From: Halogranum amylolyticum
GTDB taxonomy: Archaea; Halobacteriota; Halobacteria; Halobacteriales; Haloferacaceae
Direction: 5' to 3'
Length of the DNA: 64,000 nucleotides
Assembly: GCF_900110465.1 (NCBI RefSeq)
Contig: NZ_FODV01000003.1
Span: 186,001 to 250,000 of the forward strand
Positions 52,115 through 60,224 of this stretch are shown here, piece after piece; the first letter of the stretch is position 1; every line of letters starts with the position of its first letter. Below the pieces are notes generated by a model, which did no database searches, was not told where the DNA came from, and worked only from the letters and a program-made list of their open reading frames with translations. The translations under genes were made by a program, and so were the position numbers.

Positions 52115-52252
52115 GACGAGGGTGTCACAGGGCGGCGACAAAAGTCTGCGTTCCGTCGACGGCGAACGACGTCGCAGCGTCGGGTCGAGAGTCTCGAACG
52201 CAGCGAGAGCGATTCACGAACGGACGAGAGTCACGTGGAGCGGACGGGAGTC

Positions 52253-53053
52253 TCAACGAGGTGACTGCCACAGGTCCTCGACCTTCGCCGAGAGCGCGGC
52301 CGGGAGATGTTTCGGAGCGAGTTCCTCCTCGTTGGGGTCGGCGTCTGTCTCGAACCCGGGGTCTTCTGCGGGCGGCCCACCGCGGTACTCGGGCGCCGCG
52401 TGGGCGTAGGTACTCTCGGAGTGGGGGTAGTTCCAGACGTGCATCATCCACGGCGTCCGGCAGGGGAACTCCGAGACGTCGCCGTAGACCGTCTGGTACT
52501 TCCACCAGGCGTACCGTCCCGGGAGACCGACGTGAGCGTGCCACGGGACACACGCCCCGTCGTCCTCGTAGACTGTCGGCGGGGGGTCCCGACGTTCACC
52601 CTCGACAGTTGCCATGAACATCACGCCGATGGGCCGCCACCACGTGTGGTCGACGAGGACCGACTCCGGCCGGGAGGGATCGACCATCGAGTCGTCGCCG
52701 ATGAACTCCGGGTTGATCCAGTGAGACCAACTCCCGTCGGCGAAGAAGTCGAAGTACGGGATGTATCCGGCGTCGATCAGCGCCCCGACCGTCGGGTACT
52801 CGTCCGCCAGAGACGTCTTCACTGCCTCCCGTATCGCGACCGTCTCGGGAGCGTCGTCGGAACACACCTCGTGGATCGAGTCGTTGTAGTGAACCATCGA
52901 CGGTCCGACGGTCGTCTCGGTACAGCTCTCCGCGTCGCGCCCGGAGCGGGTGGCTCTGACCTCGCCTACGCCGACGGTCGCGAACCCGGCAGTCGCGCCG
53001 AGAGCGGACAGCAGCCGGCGGCGCGAGACGGGGCGGTCGTTGGACGGGGTCAT
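52253..53053 (-). CDS. Twin-arginine-exported protein, function unknown
   Basis: The 266-residue protein has a Tat signal (SRRRLLSALGATAGFATVGVG after MTPSNDRPV) and a mature part rich in Trp, His and aromatic residues: FADGSWSHWINPEF, VLVDHTWWRPIGVMFM, CVPWHAHVGLPGRYAWWKY, PWMMHVWNYPHSESTYAHAA. Two Cys near CTETT/VCSDD and CVPW/PCRTP may form disulfides. The His/Trp pattern suggests a metal-binding or redox periplasmic-like domain but I do not recognise the family. Confidence 0.75.
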   Translation of the reverse strand: MTPSNDRPVSRRRLLSALGATAGFATVGVGEVRATRSGRDAESCTETTVGPSMVHYNDSIHEVCSDDAPETVAIREAVKTSLADEYPTVGALIDAGYIPYFDFFADGSWSHWINPEFIGDDSMVDPSRPESVLVDHTWWRPIGVMFMATVEGERRDPPPTVYEDDGACVPWHAHVGLPGRYAWWKYQTVYGDVSEFPCRTPWMMHVWNYPHSESTYAHAAPEYRGGPPAEDPGFETDADPNEEELAPKHLPAALSAKVEDLWQSPR

Positions 53054-53384
53054 GTCGTGTACTCGGGGGTGGTCGAGGAGGGTAGCAGTGTTTCGAGAGC
53101 GACTCTCGCGGCGAGGCGTTCGGCCGCCGAGCGACGAGGTGTCGAAGCGGCGGCTCTCGAGTACTTCCCGCGGTTCGTCTGTGGGATACGTGATTTCATG
53201 CCAACAGCTTCGATAGAGGTGAACTCCGTGCATAATGGTTAGTGATAACAAACAACACAGTCTGGATGGAGGATAGAACGAGCGGGAGACGTCGGATAGA
53301 GACGGCGTACGGGCGACAGGACGAGAGCGGTCGAGTCCAGGGTCGCTGTCCGGCGTGATCGCCGTCGGCGGCGCTGCCGAGACG
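53054..53384. other. Intergenic region, no gene seen
   Basis: 331 bp upstream of the Tat-exported protein gene and downstream of the Tfx gene. I find no repeat, RNA gene or convincing coding frame; AT-containing segments near 53230-53260 may hold the promoter of the exported protein gene. Confidence 0.5.
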
Positions 53385-53849
53385 TCAGTCAGACCGTCGG
53401 ACGCGGACCGCCCCGTCGCTGGTGACGCCGACGAGGATGGAGTCGCGCACCTCTCGGCCCTGCACCGCGTCGCCGGCCGCGTCGCTGACGCGCTTCATCA
53501 GGTCGGGAGCGGTGTGGTTCACTTTCACGCCGGCGGCGTCGCAGGCGTCGTAGACGAGTTTCGGCACGTCGTAGAGGTCGGTCCCGGCGGCGACGTCGAC
53601 GCGGACCGGGGCGGTGAGTGCCTCGGCGAACGCGACAGTCTCGCGGGCCTTCTCGACGTTCGAGCGGGCGCTGGCCTCGATGCTGGAGACGTTCGCACGC
53701 GAGGTGCCCAGAAGGTCGGCGATGACCGTCTGACGGACACCGCGCTCGCGCAGGGCGAGCACCTCCGCCTGCCGACGCGTGAGGATACTCTGGTCGGGGT
53801 CGAAGCCGGCTTGCGACAGCAGGCTGTCGACGTCGGGGACGTCGTCCAT
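53385..53849 (-). CDS. Tfx-family DNA-binding protein
   Basis: A 154-residue regulator. The N-terminal HTH segment LTRRQAEVLALRERGVRQTVIADLLGTSRANVSSIEASARSNVEKARET is characteristic of the archaeal Tfx family, first described with a molybdenum-formylmethanofuran operon. The C terminus (VKVNHTAPDLMKRVSDAAGDAVQGREV ... GVTSDGAVRV) is the conserved effector-like domain. Target genes are unknown. Confidence 0.9.
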   Translation of the reverse strand: MDDVPDVDSLLSQAGFDPDQSILTRRQAEVLALRERGVRQTVIADLLGTSRANVSSIEASARSNVEKARETVAFAEALTAPVRVDVAAGTDLYDVPKLVYDACDAAGVKVNHTAPDLMKRVSDAAGDAVQGREVRDSILVGVTSDGAVRVRRSD

Positions 53850-53925
53850 GCTGAGTCTTGACGTCCGGGTCGCAAAAAAGTACAGAATTCACTGTCCACG
53901 GCCGCTCCGAGGGGGTCGACGGCGA

Positions 53926-54369
53926 CTACGAACCGCCCCAGAAGTTGTCACGGCTGCCGAGCCGGTCCGGACGGTCGCGGCCGCGGGTCCGGGAGTCGTC
54001 GTCGGTCTCGGTCGGCTCTTCGTCGGCGTCCTCCTCCATCGGGAGCCGTTCGATCTCCTCGCCGAGCGCGTGGTTCGACTTGACCTGCGTGATCTTCACG
54101 CGGGCACGGGCGTCGGGGAGCACGCCGTCGACCATCACGATGAACCCGTCGTCGGTGCGGCCGACGCCGGCACCGCTCTCGTGGATGTCAGTCACCTCGA
54201 CGACGACCTCCTCGCCGGGTTTCACCGGCTGCTGTTTCAGGTCGCGGATCGGCTTGTTGTAGTGTTTGCACCACTCGGCGCCGCCGCGGTCGCCGTAGTG
54301 CTGACAGCCCATCCCTTGGATACGTTCTTGGAAGCTGGGGCAGTCGTCGGCCAGTGGACAGTCCGGCAT
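53926..54369 (-). CDS. TRAM-domain protein
   Basis: A 147-residue protein. It begins with a Cys-rich segment (MPDCPLADDCPSF, GCQHYGDRGGAEWCKHYNK), a likely metal site. Then a TRAM beta-barrel: PVKPGEEVVVEVTDIHESGAGVGRTDDGFIVMVDGVLPDARARVKITQVKSNHA, typical of RNA-binding archaeal proteins. A charged low-complexity tail (EEDADEEPTETDDDSRTRG) closes it. It is a single gene on its strand; presumably RNA-binding, with tRNA or rRNA the likely partner. Confidence 0.9.
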   Translation of the reverse strand: MPDCPLADDCPSFQERIQGMGCQHYGDRGGAEWCKHYNKPIRDLKQQPVKPGEEVVVEVTDIHESGAGVGRTDDGFIVMVDGVLPDARARVKITQVKSNHALGEEIERLPMEEDADEEPTETDDDSRTRGRDRPDRLGSRDNFWGGS

Positions 54370-54480
54370 ACGCGTGTTTACCTCGGGGGCGGTCTAAACC
54401 CTTCCGTTCGGTCGACTGGCGGAGACTAAGCGACTTTCTGCCATCGAAACCCTTTCGCCGTCGCTCGCCAACCCCCGGTC

Positions 54481-55203
54481 ATGAGCCAGCGCGTCCCCGA
54501 GTTTGCCCTCGTCATCGGCGGCTTCCTCGCTCTCACCGTCCTCGTCACGAGCGTCGTCTTCACTGGCGACGTCGCACGGTCGACGCTCACGGCCGCCGTC
54601 GTCGGCCTCCCGTTCGGCGTCTACGCGGTCCACCACAGCGACGACCCGACGACGGTGCTCCCGCCGCGGGTCGTCCTCGCCGGGGCAGCGCTCCTCGGCG
54701 GCGTGCTGTTCGTCGCCGCAGTGCCGGAACTACCGGGTCGGACCGACAGCCTCCCGCGACGTCTCCTGTACGCGCTGTTCGTCACCCTCGTCGTCGGGCT
54801 ACCGCTGGCCACCTACGCCGTTCAGTACGGCGGACTCCGTCCCCTCCCGCCCCGCGCGACTGCCGCCGGGACGGCCGCGCTCGGCGTCGCCCTCCTCGTC
54901 GTCGGCCCGCTCGTCGGCGACGCCGTGCTCGGTGCGGTCGACGCGGTGCTCGTCTTCCTCGCCGGACGCGGCTACGCCGACGTCCACGGCGTCGGCGCGA
55001 GCAGACGGGTTCGCCGGGCGCTCGTCGCCGCCGGCGGGTTGCTCTGCGTCGGCCTCGTCGGTCTGGGGGCCGTCGTCGGGTCGGCGGAGACGCTGCTCCC
55101 GTGGGTCGTCGCGGGCGTCGCCGCCGCGCTCGCCCCGAGCCTCCACTACGCGCTGTCGGTCGAACGGCGCGGCGATCAGAACTTCTTCAGCAGGCGGTCG
55201 TAG
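54481..55203 (+). CDS. Membrane protein, function unknown
   Basis: A 240-residue protein with six to seven hydrophobic segments (EFALVIGGFLALTVLVTSVVF; VLAGAALLGGVLFVAAVP; LLYALFVTLVVGLPLATYAV; AAGTAALGVALLVVGPLVG; VAAGGLLCVGLVGLGAVVG; LPWVVAGVAAALAPSLHYAL). No motif is recognised. Its last 28 bp overlap the end of the convergent MutS-like gene. Confidence 0.72.
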   Translation: MSQRVPEFALVIGGFLALTVLVTSVVFTGDVARSTLTAAVVGLPFGVYAVHHSDDPTTVLPPRVVLAGAALLGGVLFVAAVPELPGRTDSLPRRLLYALFVTLVVGLPLATYAVQYGGLRPLPPRATAAGTAALGVALLVVGPLVGDAVLGAVDAVLVFLAGRGYADVHGVGASRRVRRALVAAGGLLCVGLVGLGAVVGSAETLLPWVVAGVAAALAPSLHYALSVERRGDQNFFSRRS

Positions 55204-57146
55204 AAGGCGTTGCCGCTCTCGCCGGCGAGTTTCTCGACGATGAGCTCCGGCGTCGACCGCGCGAGGTGGTCCTTGACGGGCGAGCGGTTCACCTGCAGCT
55301 CCCCGTCTTCCAGCCCGACGGCCTCGATGCCGTCGACGGCGACCGGAAACTCGGCCGCCTCGCGGATCCCGCCGGCGAGGTGGGAGACGAACACCGCCGT
55401 CGTCTCCTGTCCGTCGAGCTCTTCGAGGATGCCGGCGATGATCTTCGCGCTCGCGCCGGGTTCGGTGATGCTCTCCAACTCGTCGACCAGCACCAGTCGG
55501 TTCGCCGCCCCCTCGGTCAGCGTCGCGAAGTCCCGGAGCGTGCTCTCGAACGCCCCCGCGTCGAGCGTCCCCTGCGACTTCTCGTAGTAGTGTAGCTCCT
55601 CGACGACACCGAGTTCGACGCGCTCGGCGGGGACGGGCAGCCCCATCTGTGCCAGCAGGACGACGACGCCCACCAGGTCGAGCGTCGAGGTCTTCCCCCC
55701 GCTGTTGACTCCCGAGAGGAGCGTCACGCCCGACACCTCGTAGTCGACCGGGTCGACCTCCTCGAAGGGGACGTCCAAGAGCGGCGAGCGACCGCCTTCG
55801 ATGGCGAACCCCGCGTGACCGAACTCGGGCATCACACAGTCGAACTCCGTCGCGAACCGGGCGACGGCGAGTTCGACGTCGAGTTCGAGCGCGTCGCGGA
55901 CCAGCTCTTCGACCGGATCGCGGAGGTCGCCGAGGTCGGTCGCGAGATCGGCCTTCAGGCGGGCCGCCCGCTGGTCGCGGGCCGCTCCCAACTCGGTCTC
56001 CAGACGCGCGGCGACGTCCTCGCGGTGGTCGACCGGGAACGACGGGTCGGACGGGAACAGGCGGTCGACGGGACCCGTCTCGCCGGACTGCAGCGAGAGG
56101 CTGTCGACGACGTGCTCGCGGGCCTTCGTCAGCGCATCGTCGTACTCGTCGGCCAGTTCGCGGTCCAACAGGGAGTCGACCCGCGCACCCTGTTCGACCA
56201 GCGAGAGGAAGTCGGTTCCCTCGATGGTGACGTCCTGTTCGCGGATGGCGTCCCGCAGGTGATCGTTGGCGACGGACTCCGCCGTCGAGACGGCGGCGTC
56301 GACGTCGTCGACGGCGGCGGTCAACCGGGCAAGTTCCTCGTCGCCGACGAGTTCGCCGTCGTCGTCGACGCGCGAGAGCCCGTCCCGCAGCTCCGCCAGC
56401 GAGCAGGTCGGCTCCATCCCGGCGGCCTCGTGTACCTCGGCGGACGCCTCGAGCCGCCCGCGGTTCACCGCGAAGAAGTCGAGCAGGCGTTCGGGGACGA
56501 TATCCTCCGGATGCTCCAGCGCGTCCGGACGGACCCGGACGTCGCCCTCGACGTCGATGCCCGCGAACGACTCGTCGAGGACGACCACCGTCGAGTACGA
56601 CCGGGCGAGTTCGGCGACGTCGCGGGCGTCCTCGACGATCTCGACGGAGAGTTCGGGGTATGCTGCCTCGGCCTCTGCGTAGCGTTCGGCGTCGGCCGTG
56701 GCGAGACACCGCTCGCGGACGCGCTGCGTCGGCGGCGAGGTGAGCGGCGAGACGCCCGAGAGCGCCTCGAGGACGGCGTCGTCGACGTCGCGCTTCATCG
56801 CATCGGCGGCGAAGGCGCGGACCTCCTCGATGCGTGACTCGGTGGAACTCGGAAACAGCGTCTCCAGTCGCTTCTCCGCGTAGGTCGTCTGCGTCCGTGC
56901 CTGCAGGAGGCCGAGGACGTCCTCGTACAGTTCGCGGGAACGGTCCGTCGCGAGGAAGTCGCCGTCGTCGCCGTGTCGCCGCCGGATCGCTCCGCGGGCG
57001 ATGGCGGCGGCCCGGCCCTCGGTGAGACCCGGCGCACGGGCGAGTGCGGCCACGTCGCCGTCGCGAAGCGCTCGCTCGGCGTCGTCGAGGCGAGCGAGCG
57101 AGGCGGCCGTCTTCTCGCCGACGCCGGGGATGGCCGTGAACTCCAT
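55176..57146 (-). CDS. MutS-related ATPase with N-terminal helix-hairpin-helix
   Basis: A 656-residue protein. Two helix-hairpin-helix-like units at the N terminus (FTAIPGVGEKTAASLARLDDAERALRD, LARAPGLTEGRAAAIARG) precede helical middle regions with long helices. The MutS ATPase follows near the C-terminal third: VTLLSGVNSGGKTSTLDLVGV (Walker A) and NRLVLVDELESITEPGASAKI (Walker B). The N-terminal mismatch-binding domain of MutS1 is absent. It is an archaeal MutS-like protein (annotated MutS5-like in some genomes); role in mismatch or recombination repair is inferred. Confidence 0.88.
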   Translation of the reverse strand: MEFTAIPGVGEKTAASLARLDDAERALRDGDVAALARAPGLTEGRAAAIARGAIRRRHGDDGDFLATDRSRELYEDVLGLLQARTQTTYAEKRLETLFPSSTESRIEEVRAFAADAMKRDVDDAVLEALSGVSPLTSPPTQRVRERCLATADAERYAEAEAAYPELSVEIVEDARDVAELARSYSTVVVLDESFAGIDVEGDVRVRPDALEHPEDIVPERLLDFFAVNRGRLEASAEVHEAAGMEPTCSLAELRDGLSRVDDDGELVGDEELARLTAAVDDVDAAVSTAESVANDHLRDAIREQDVTIEGTDFLSLVEQGARVDSLLDRELADEYDDALTKAREHVVDSLSLQSGETGPVDRLFPSDPSFPVDHREDVAARLETELGAARDQRAARLKADLATDLGDLRDPVEELVRDALELDVELAVARFATEFDCVMPEFGHAGFAIEGGRSPLLDVPFEEVDPVDYEVSGVTLLSGVNSGGKTSTLDLVGVVVLLAQMGLPVPAERVELGVVEELHYYEKSQGTLDAGAFESTLRDFATLTEGAANRLVLVDELESITEPGASAKIIAGILEELDGQETTAVFVSHLAGGIREAAEFPVAVDGIEAVGLEDGELQVNRSPVKDHLARSTPELIVEKLAGESGNAFYDRLLKKF

Positions 57147-57236
57147 TCGTCCCGGGGTATTGCGGCCTCTGATAAAAGACTGCGGGTCGGGGCGGTCCCG
57201 GCGCGAGGCAGAGCGCGAGCGCCGCCGGAGCGTCGT

Positions 57237-57578
57237 TCAGTCGCCGAACTCCGCGTCCTCGAAGTGCTCGTTCGCGAGGCGGTCGATCAACTCTTTCACG
57301 TCTTCTTTCGTGTCGTCGTCGACGTCGTCGATCGCACCGACGCCGTGGCCGCCGCTCTTGGCTGTCTGCAGGGCGTGGCGGTTGAGGTTCCCGTCGGGGT
57401 CGACGACCGGGAGCTTCAGATCCGTGAAGTTCTCCGGCGGAAACCCGTCCGCCGAGAGGAGGAAGTGGTCGTCGACCGCCGAGAGGTCGTCGGTGTCGAA
57501 ATCTTCCAGTTGAGGTTCGTCCCACCCTCCGTCCGTCGTGCCCGAGAACTCGGGTTCGTGCAGCGAGTAGTCGGTCAT
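57237..57578 (-). CDS. Small conserved acidic protein, function unknown
   Basis: A 113-residue protein, MTDYSLHEPEFSGTTDGGWDEPQLEDFDTDDL. The segment FPPENFTDLKLPVVDPDGNLNRHALQTAKSGGHGV has a shape like the substrate/maturation part of some viral prohead-type proteins, but I cannot claim that. The C terminus is helical and acidic. It lies 13 bp upstream of the next minus-strand gene (57592-57927), so they may be cotranscribed. Confidence 0.68.
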   Translation of the reverse strand: MTDYSLHEPEFSGTTDGGWDEPQLEDFDTDDLSAVDDHFLLSADGFPPENFTDLKLPVVDPDGNLNRHALQTAKSGGHGVGAIDDVDDDTKEDVKELIDRLANEHFEDAEFGD

Positions 57579-57591
57579 GGCTCCGTGAGCG

Positions 57592-57927
57592 TCAGCGTCC
57601 GTCCGCGTCGGTCTCCTCCGAGTCGTCGTCGCTCACACCGGGTAGCTGTGAGCGAGCGTACTCGGTCAGTTCCGAGAGCCCGAGCGACCGCTGGAGTCGT
57701 CCGACGAGGTCGCCGACCGACTCTCCGGGCGGGAGCGCTCGGCGACTGGTCCACCCCGAGGAGTCGGCTCGCAGCTCGTCGGGGCCGAGATCGGTCTCGA
57801 GCAGGAGGTTGTCGTCGGGGTGGTAGTAGGCCATCCCGCCCCCCGCACTCCTCCCGATCAGTCGCGCCCCGTCACGTTCGTCGGGGTACGACTCCACGTC
57901 GCCGTCCCGCGGTTTCGGGTCGGTCAC
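57592..57927 (-). CDS. Small protein of unknown function
   Basis: A 111-residue acidic protein with GTG start at 57927 (VTDPKPRDGDVESYPD). It contains GGGMAYYHPDDNLLLETDLGPDELRAD and ends in a Ser/Asp-rich tail. No motif known. The start is uncertain; longer in-frame translation is of poor composition. Confidence 0.6.
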   Translation of the reverse strand: MTDPKPRDGDVESYPDERDGARLIGRSAGGGMAYYHPDDNLLLETDLGPDELRADSSGWTSRRALPPGESVGDLVGRLQRSLGLSELTEYARSQLPGVSDDDSEETDADGR

Positions 57928-58084
57928 TGTGTGTCCCTCACGCACCGGTTCGTCCCGACAACTTCTGACTCTTGTGGCGGCACCGGCGGCGGCGGGAACG
58001 TCGCCTGTGTGGGACGTACGGAATCGGCTGTGTGAGACGTACGGAAGACAGTGCGCTTTTGCAGTCTCGGGAGTAACGCCGACT

Positions 58085-58954
58085 ATGACTCTCGACGAGA
58101 AGCTGTCGGCCGTCCGGGGCGCCCTCGCAGAGCGAGACGGCGTCCTCGTCGCCTTCTCCGGCGGCGTCGACTCGGCCGTCGTCGCCACGCTCGCCCACGA
58201 CGCGCTCGGCGACGACGCCGTCGCCTGTACCGCCCGCAGCGAGACGCTCCCCGAGGCAGAACTGGACGACGCGAAGCGGGTGGCCGACGAGATCGGGATC
58301 CGGCACGAGCTCGTCGAGTTCTCGGAGCTCGACAACCCCGACTTCGTCGCCAACGACGGCGAGCGATGTTATCACTGTCGGACGATGCGTCTGGGCAAGA
58401 TGTACGAGACCGCTCGGGAGCTCGGCATCGACACCGTCTGTGACGGCACCAACGCCTCGGACCCCGGCGAGGGTCACCGTCCCGGCCTCCGCGCAGTCGA
58501 GGAGTTGGAGGTGTACTCGCCGCTCTTGGCCCACGACGTCACCAAAGACGAGGTGCGGGAGATCGCCGATCGCTACGACCTCTCGGTCGCCGACAAACCG
58601 TCGATGGCGTGTCTCTCCTCGCGCATCCCGACTGGACTCGAGGTCACCGAGGAGAAGCTCTCGCGCGTCGAGAAGGCCGAGCGCGTCCTCCGGACGTGGG
58701 GGTTCTCGCAGTTCCGCGTCCGCGACCACGACGGTCTCGCCCGCATCGAGGTCGCGGAAGAAGAACTGGACGAGGCGCTCGACCCCGAGTTCGTCCGCGC
58801 GGCCCGCGATCACCTCTCGGAGGTCGGGTTCGACCACGTGACGCTCGACCTCCACGGCTACCAGACCGGGAGCGTCAGCCCCGCCAACGAGACCTACGAC
58901 GAGGAGCCGGTCGTCGCCGACGTGTTCGCCGAAGACTACCCGATGCGCGACTGA
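58085..58954 (+). CDS. larE: ATP-dependent sulfur transferase LarE-like
   Basis: A 289-residue PP-loop protein: VLVAFSGGVDSAVVATLAHDAL (S-G-G-x-D-S motif), CTARSETLPEAELDDAKRVA, ERCYHCRTMRLGKMYE, CDGTNASDPGEGHRPGLRA, and PSMACLSSRIPTGLEVT, which match LarE. LarE adenylates and sulfurates pyridinium-3-carboxylate mononucleotide when making the nickel pincer cofactor. The Cys in ACLSSRIP corresponds to the sacrificial/cluster Cys region, and a CYHC pair is also present, as in LarE proteins reported to carry an iron-sulfur cluster. No larB/larC is in the window. Confidence 0.9.
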   Translation: MTLDEKLSAVRGALAERDGVLVAFSGGVDSAVVATLAHDALGDDAVACTARSETLPEAELDDAKRVADEIGIRHELVEFSELDNPDFVANDGERCYHCRTMRLGKMYETARELGIDTVCDGTNASDPGEGHRPGLRAVEELEVYSPLLAHDVTKDEVREIADRYDLSVADKPSMACLSSRIPTGLEVTEEKLSRVEKAERVLRTWGFSQFRVRDHDGLARIEVAEEELDEALDPEFVRAARDHLSEVGFDHVTLDLHGYQTGSVSPANETYDEEPVVADVFAEDYPMRD

Positions 58955-59057
58955 GAGGGGTTATCGTCGCCGGGCGGAAAACCAGTGATCCACGGCGAGA
59001 CACAGGTTCGATTCTCACGGAGAAACCCGACGAACATCTACGATAACCCCGATGAGT

Positions 59058-59631
59058 TCAGAGAAAGCCGGTCTCGTTCTCGGAGACGAGTTCTGGCGCG
59101 TTCGCCAGCCGGACCTCGGTGAGCGCACCGTTGTCCTGCTCCTGTCCGAGGATCGCCTCGACGACGTCGAGTCCTTTCAGGTCGGCGAGCACGAACCGGG
59201 TCGGGCCGCCGTGGGTGACGACGACCACCGTCTCGTCCGTGTCCAGTCCGTCGACGAGCCCCCGCCAGGCCGTCAGCACACGATCTCGAAGGTCCAGAAA
59301 GCTCTCGCCGCCCCGCGGTCGTTCTCCCGTCGCCGCGTGGCCGACGACTTCGAGGGCGTACTCGGGGAACTGCTCGCACACCGCCGCGTCGGTGAGCCCC
59401 TGCAGGAACCCGAAGTCGCGTTCGCGCTACCCTGCGTCGAACGTCGGTGTGCGCCCGACTGCCCCGACGACGTGTTCCGCGGTCTCCTGTGCCCGCAGGA
59501 GGTCCGAGGCGACGACGCGGTCGACGTCGTAGGTCGCCGCGAGGCGTCAACCGCGACGGTGCCCACCCCTGGATCAGCCCGTCGCAGTTCCACGTCGTCT
59601 CGCCGTGCCGGACGAACAGCACCGTCGCCAT
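59058..59631 (-). pseudogene. Histidine phosphatase (phosphoglycerate-mutase-like), broken
   Basis: The start MATVLFVRHGETTWN with phosphohistidine His9 reads normally, then QGWAPSRLTPRG; at about 59535-59545 roughly 35 nt appear missing and the frame changes, continuing as ATYDVDRVVASDLLRAQETAEHVVG. Further on a TAG (59427-59429) replaces the Trp of the W-R-E-R-D-F-G motif, after which the rest of the gene (CEQFPEYALEVVGHAATGE, VVVVTHGGPTRFVLADL) is intact to 59058. So at least one deletion frameshift and one nonsense codon. Confidence 0.85.
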
Positions 59632-59729
59632 AGCTGGCGGTTCACACGGCGACGAGATGAGGGTTGTCCCATCTCCAGTGACACGACCTGCCACGCGAAG
59701 TTGAACGTCTCGGCCGACGAGTAGACTGT

Positions 59730-60218
59730 ATGCGAGAACTCTCGACCACCATCGACATCGAGGCACCGCCGGAGACAGTGTGGAGCGTCCTGACCGACTT
59801 CGAGCGCTACCCCGAGTGGAACCCGTTCATGCGCGTCGTCGGTCGCCCGAACGAGGGTGCCCACCTGGTCGTCGACCTGACGCCGCCCGGAAAGCGGGAG
59901 TTCCGGTTCCGTCCCACGGTGACCCGTGTCGAGCGACCCCGTGAACTCCGGTGGCTCGGCCACCTGTTCGTCCCGGGACTCTACGACGGCGACCACCGGT
60001 TCACACTGGAGAGCGTCGACGACGGTCGAACGCGACTGACTCACGCCGAGTCGTTCGGCGGCGTCCTCACCGGCATCGTCAACCGATTCGTCGGATCGGC
60101 GACCGAGGCGGGGTTCCACGAGATGAACGCGGCGCTGAAGGCGCGAGCGGAGTCGCTGGCCGAGATGGAGCGCGTGGCGGCGAGAGAAGAGAGTAGCGGC
60201 GACGAACTGGCCGCCTAG
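59730..60218 (+). CDS. SRPBCC-family (START-like) protein
   Basis: A 162-residue protein: MRELSTTIDIEAPPETVWSVLTDFERYPEWNPFM is the typical N-terminal strand/helix of polyketide-cyclase/START-like proteins, and YDGDHRFTLESVDDGRTRLTHAESFGG and GFHEMNAALKARAES the C-terminal part. It has a hydrophobic-pocket fold; ligand is unknown. Diverges from the broken phosphatase gene with 98 bp between. Confidence 0.88.
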   Translation: MRELSTTIDIEAPPETVWSVLTDFERYPEWNPFMRVVGRPNEGAHLVVDLTPPGKREFRFRPTVTRVERPRELRWLGHLFVPGLYDGDHRFTLESVDDGRTRLTHAESFGGVLTGIVNRFVGSATEAGFHEMNAALKARAESLAEMERVAAREESSGDELAA

Positions 60219-60224
60219 TTGCGT

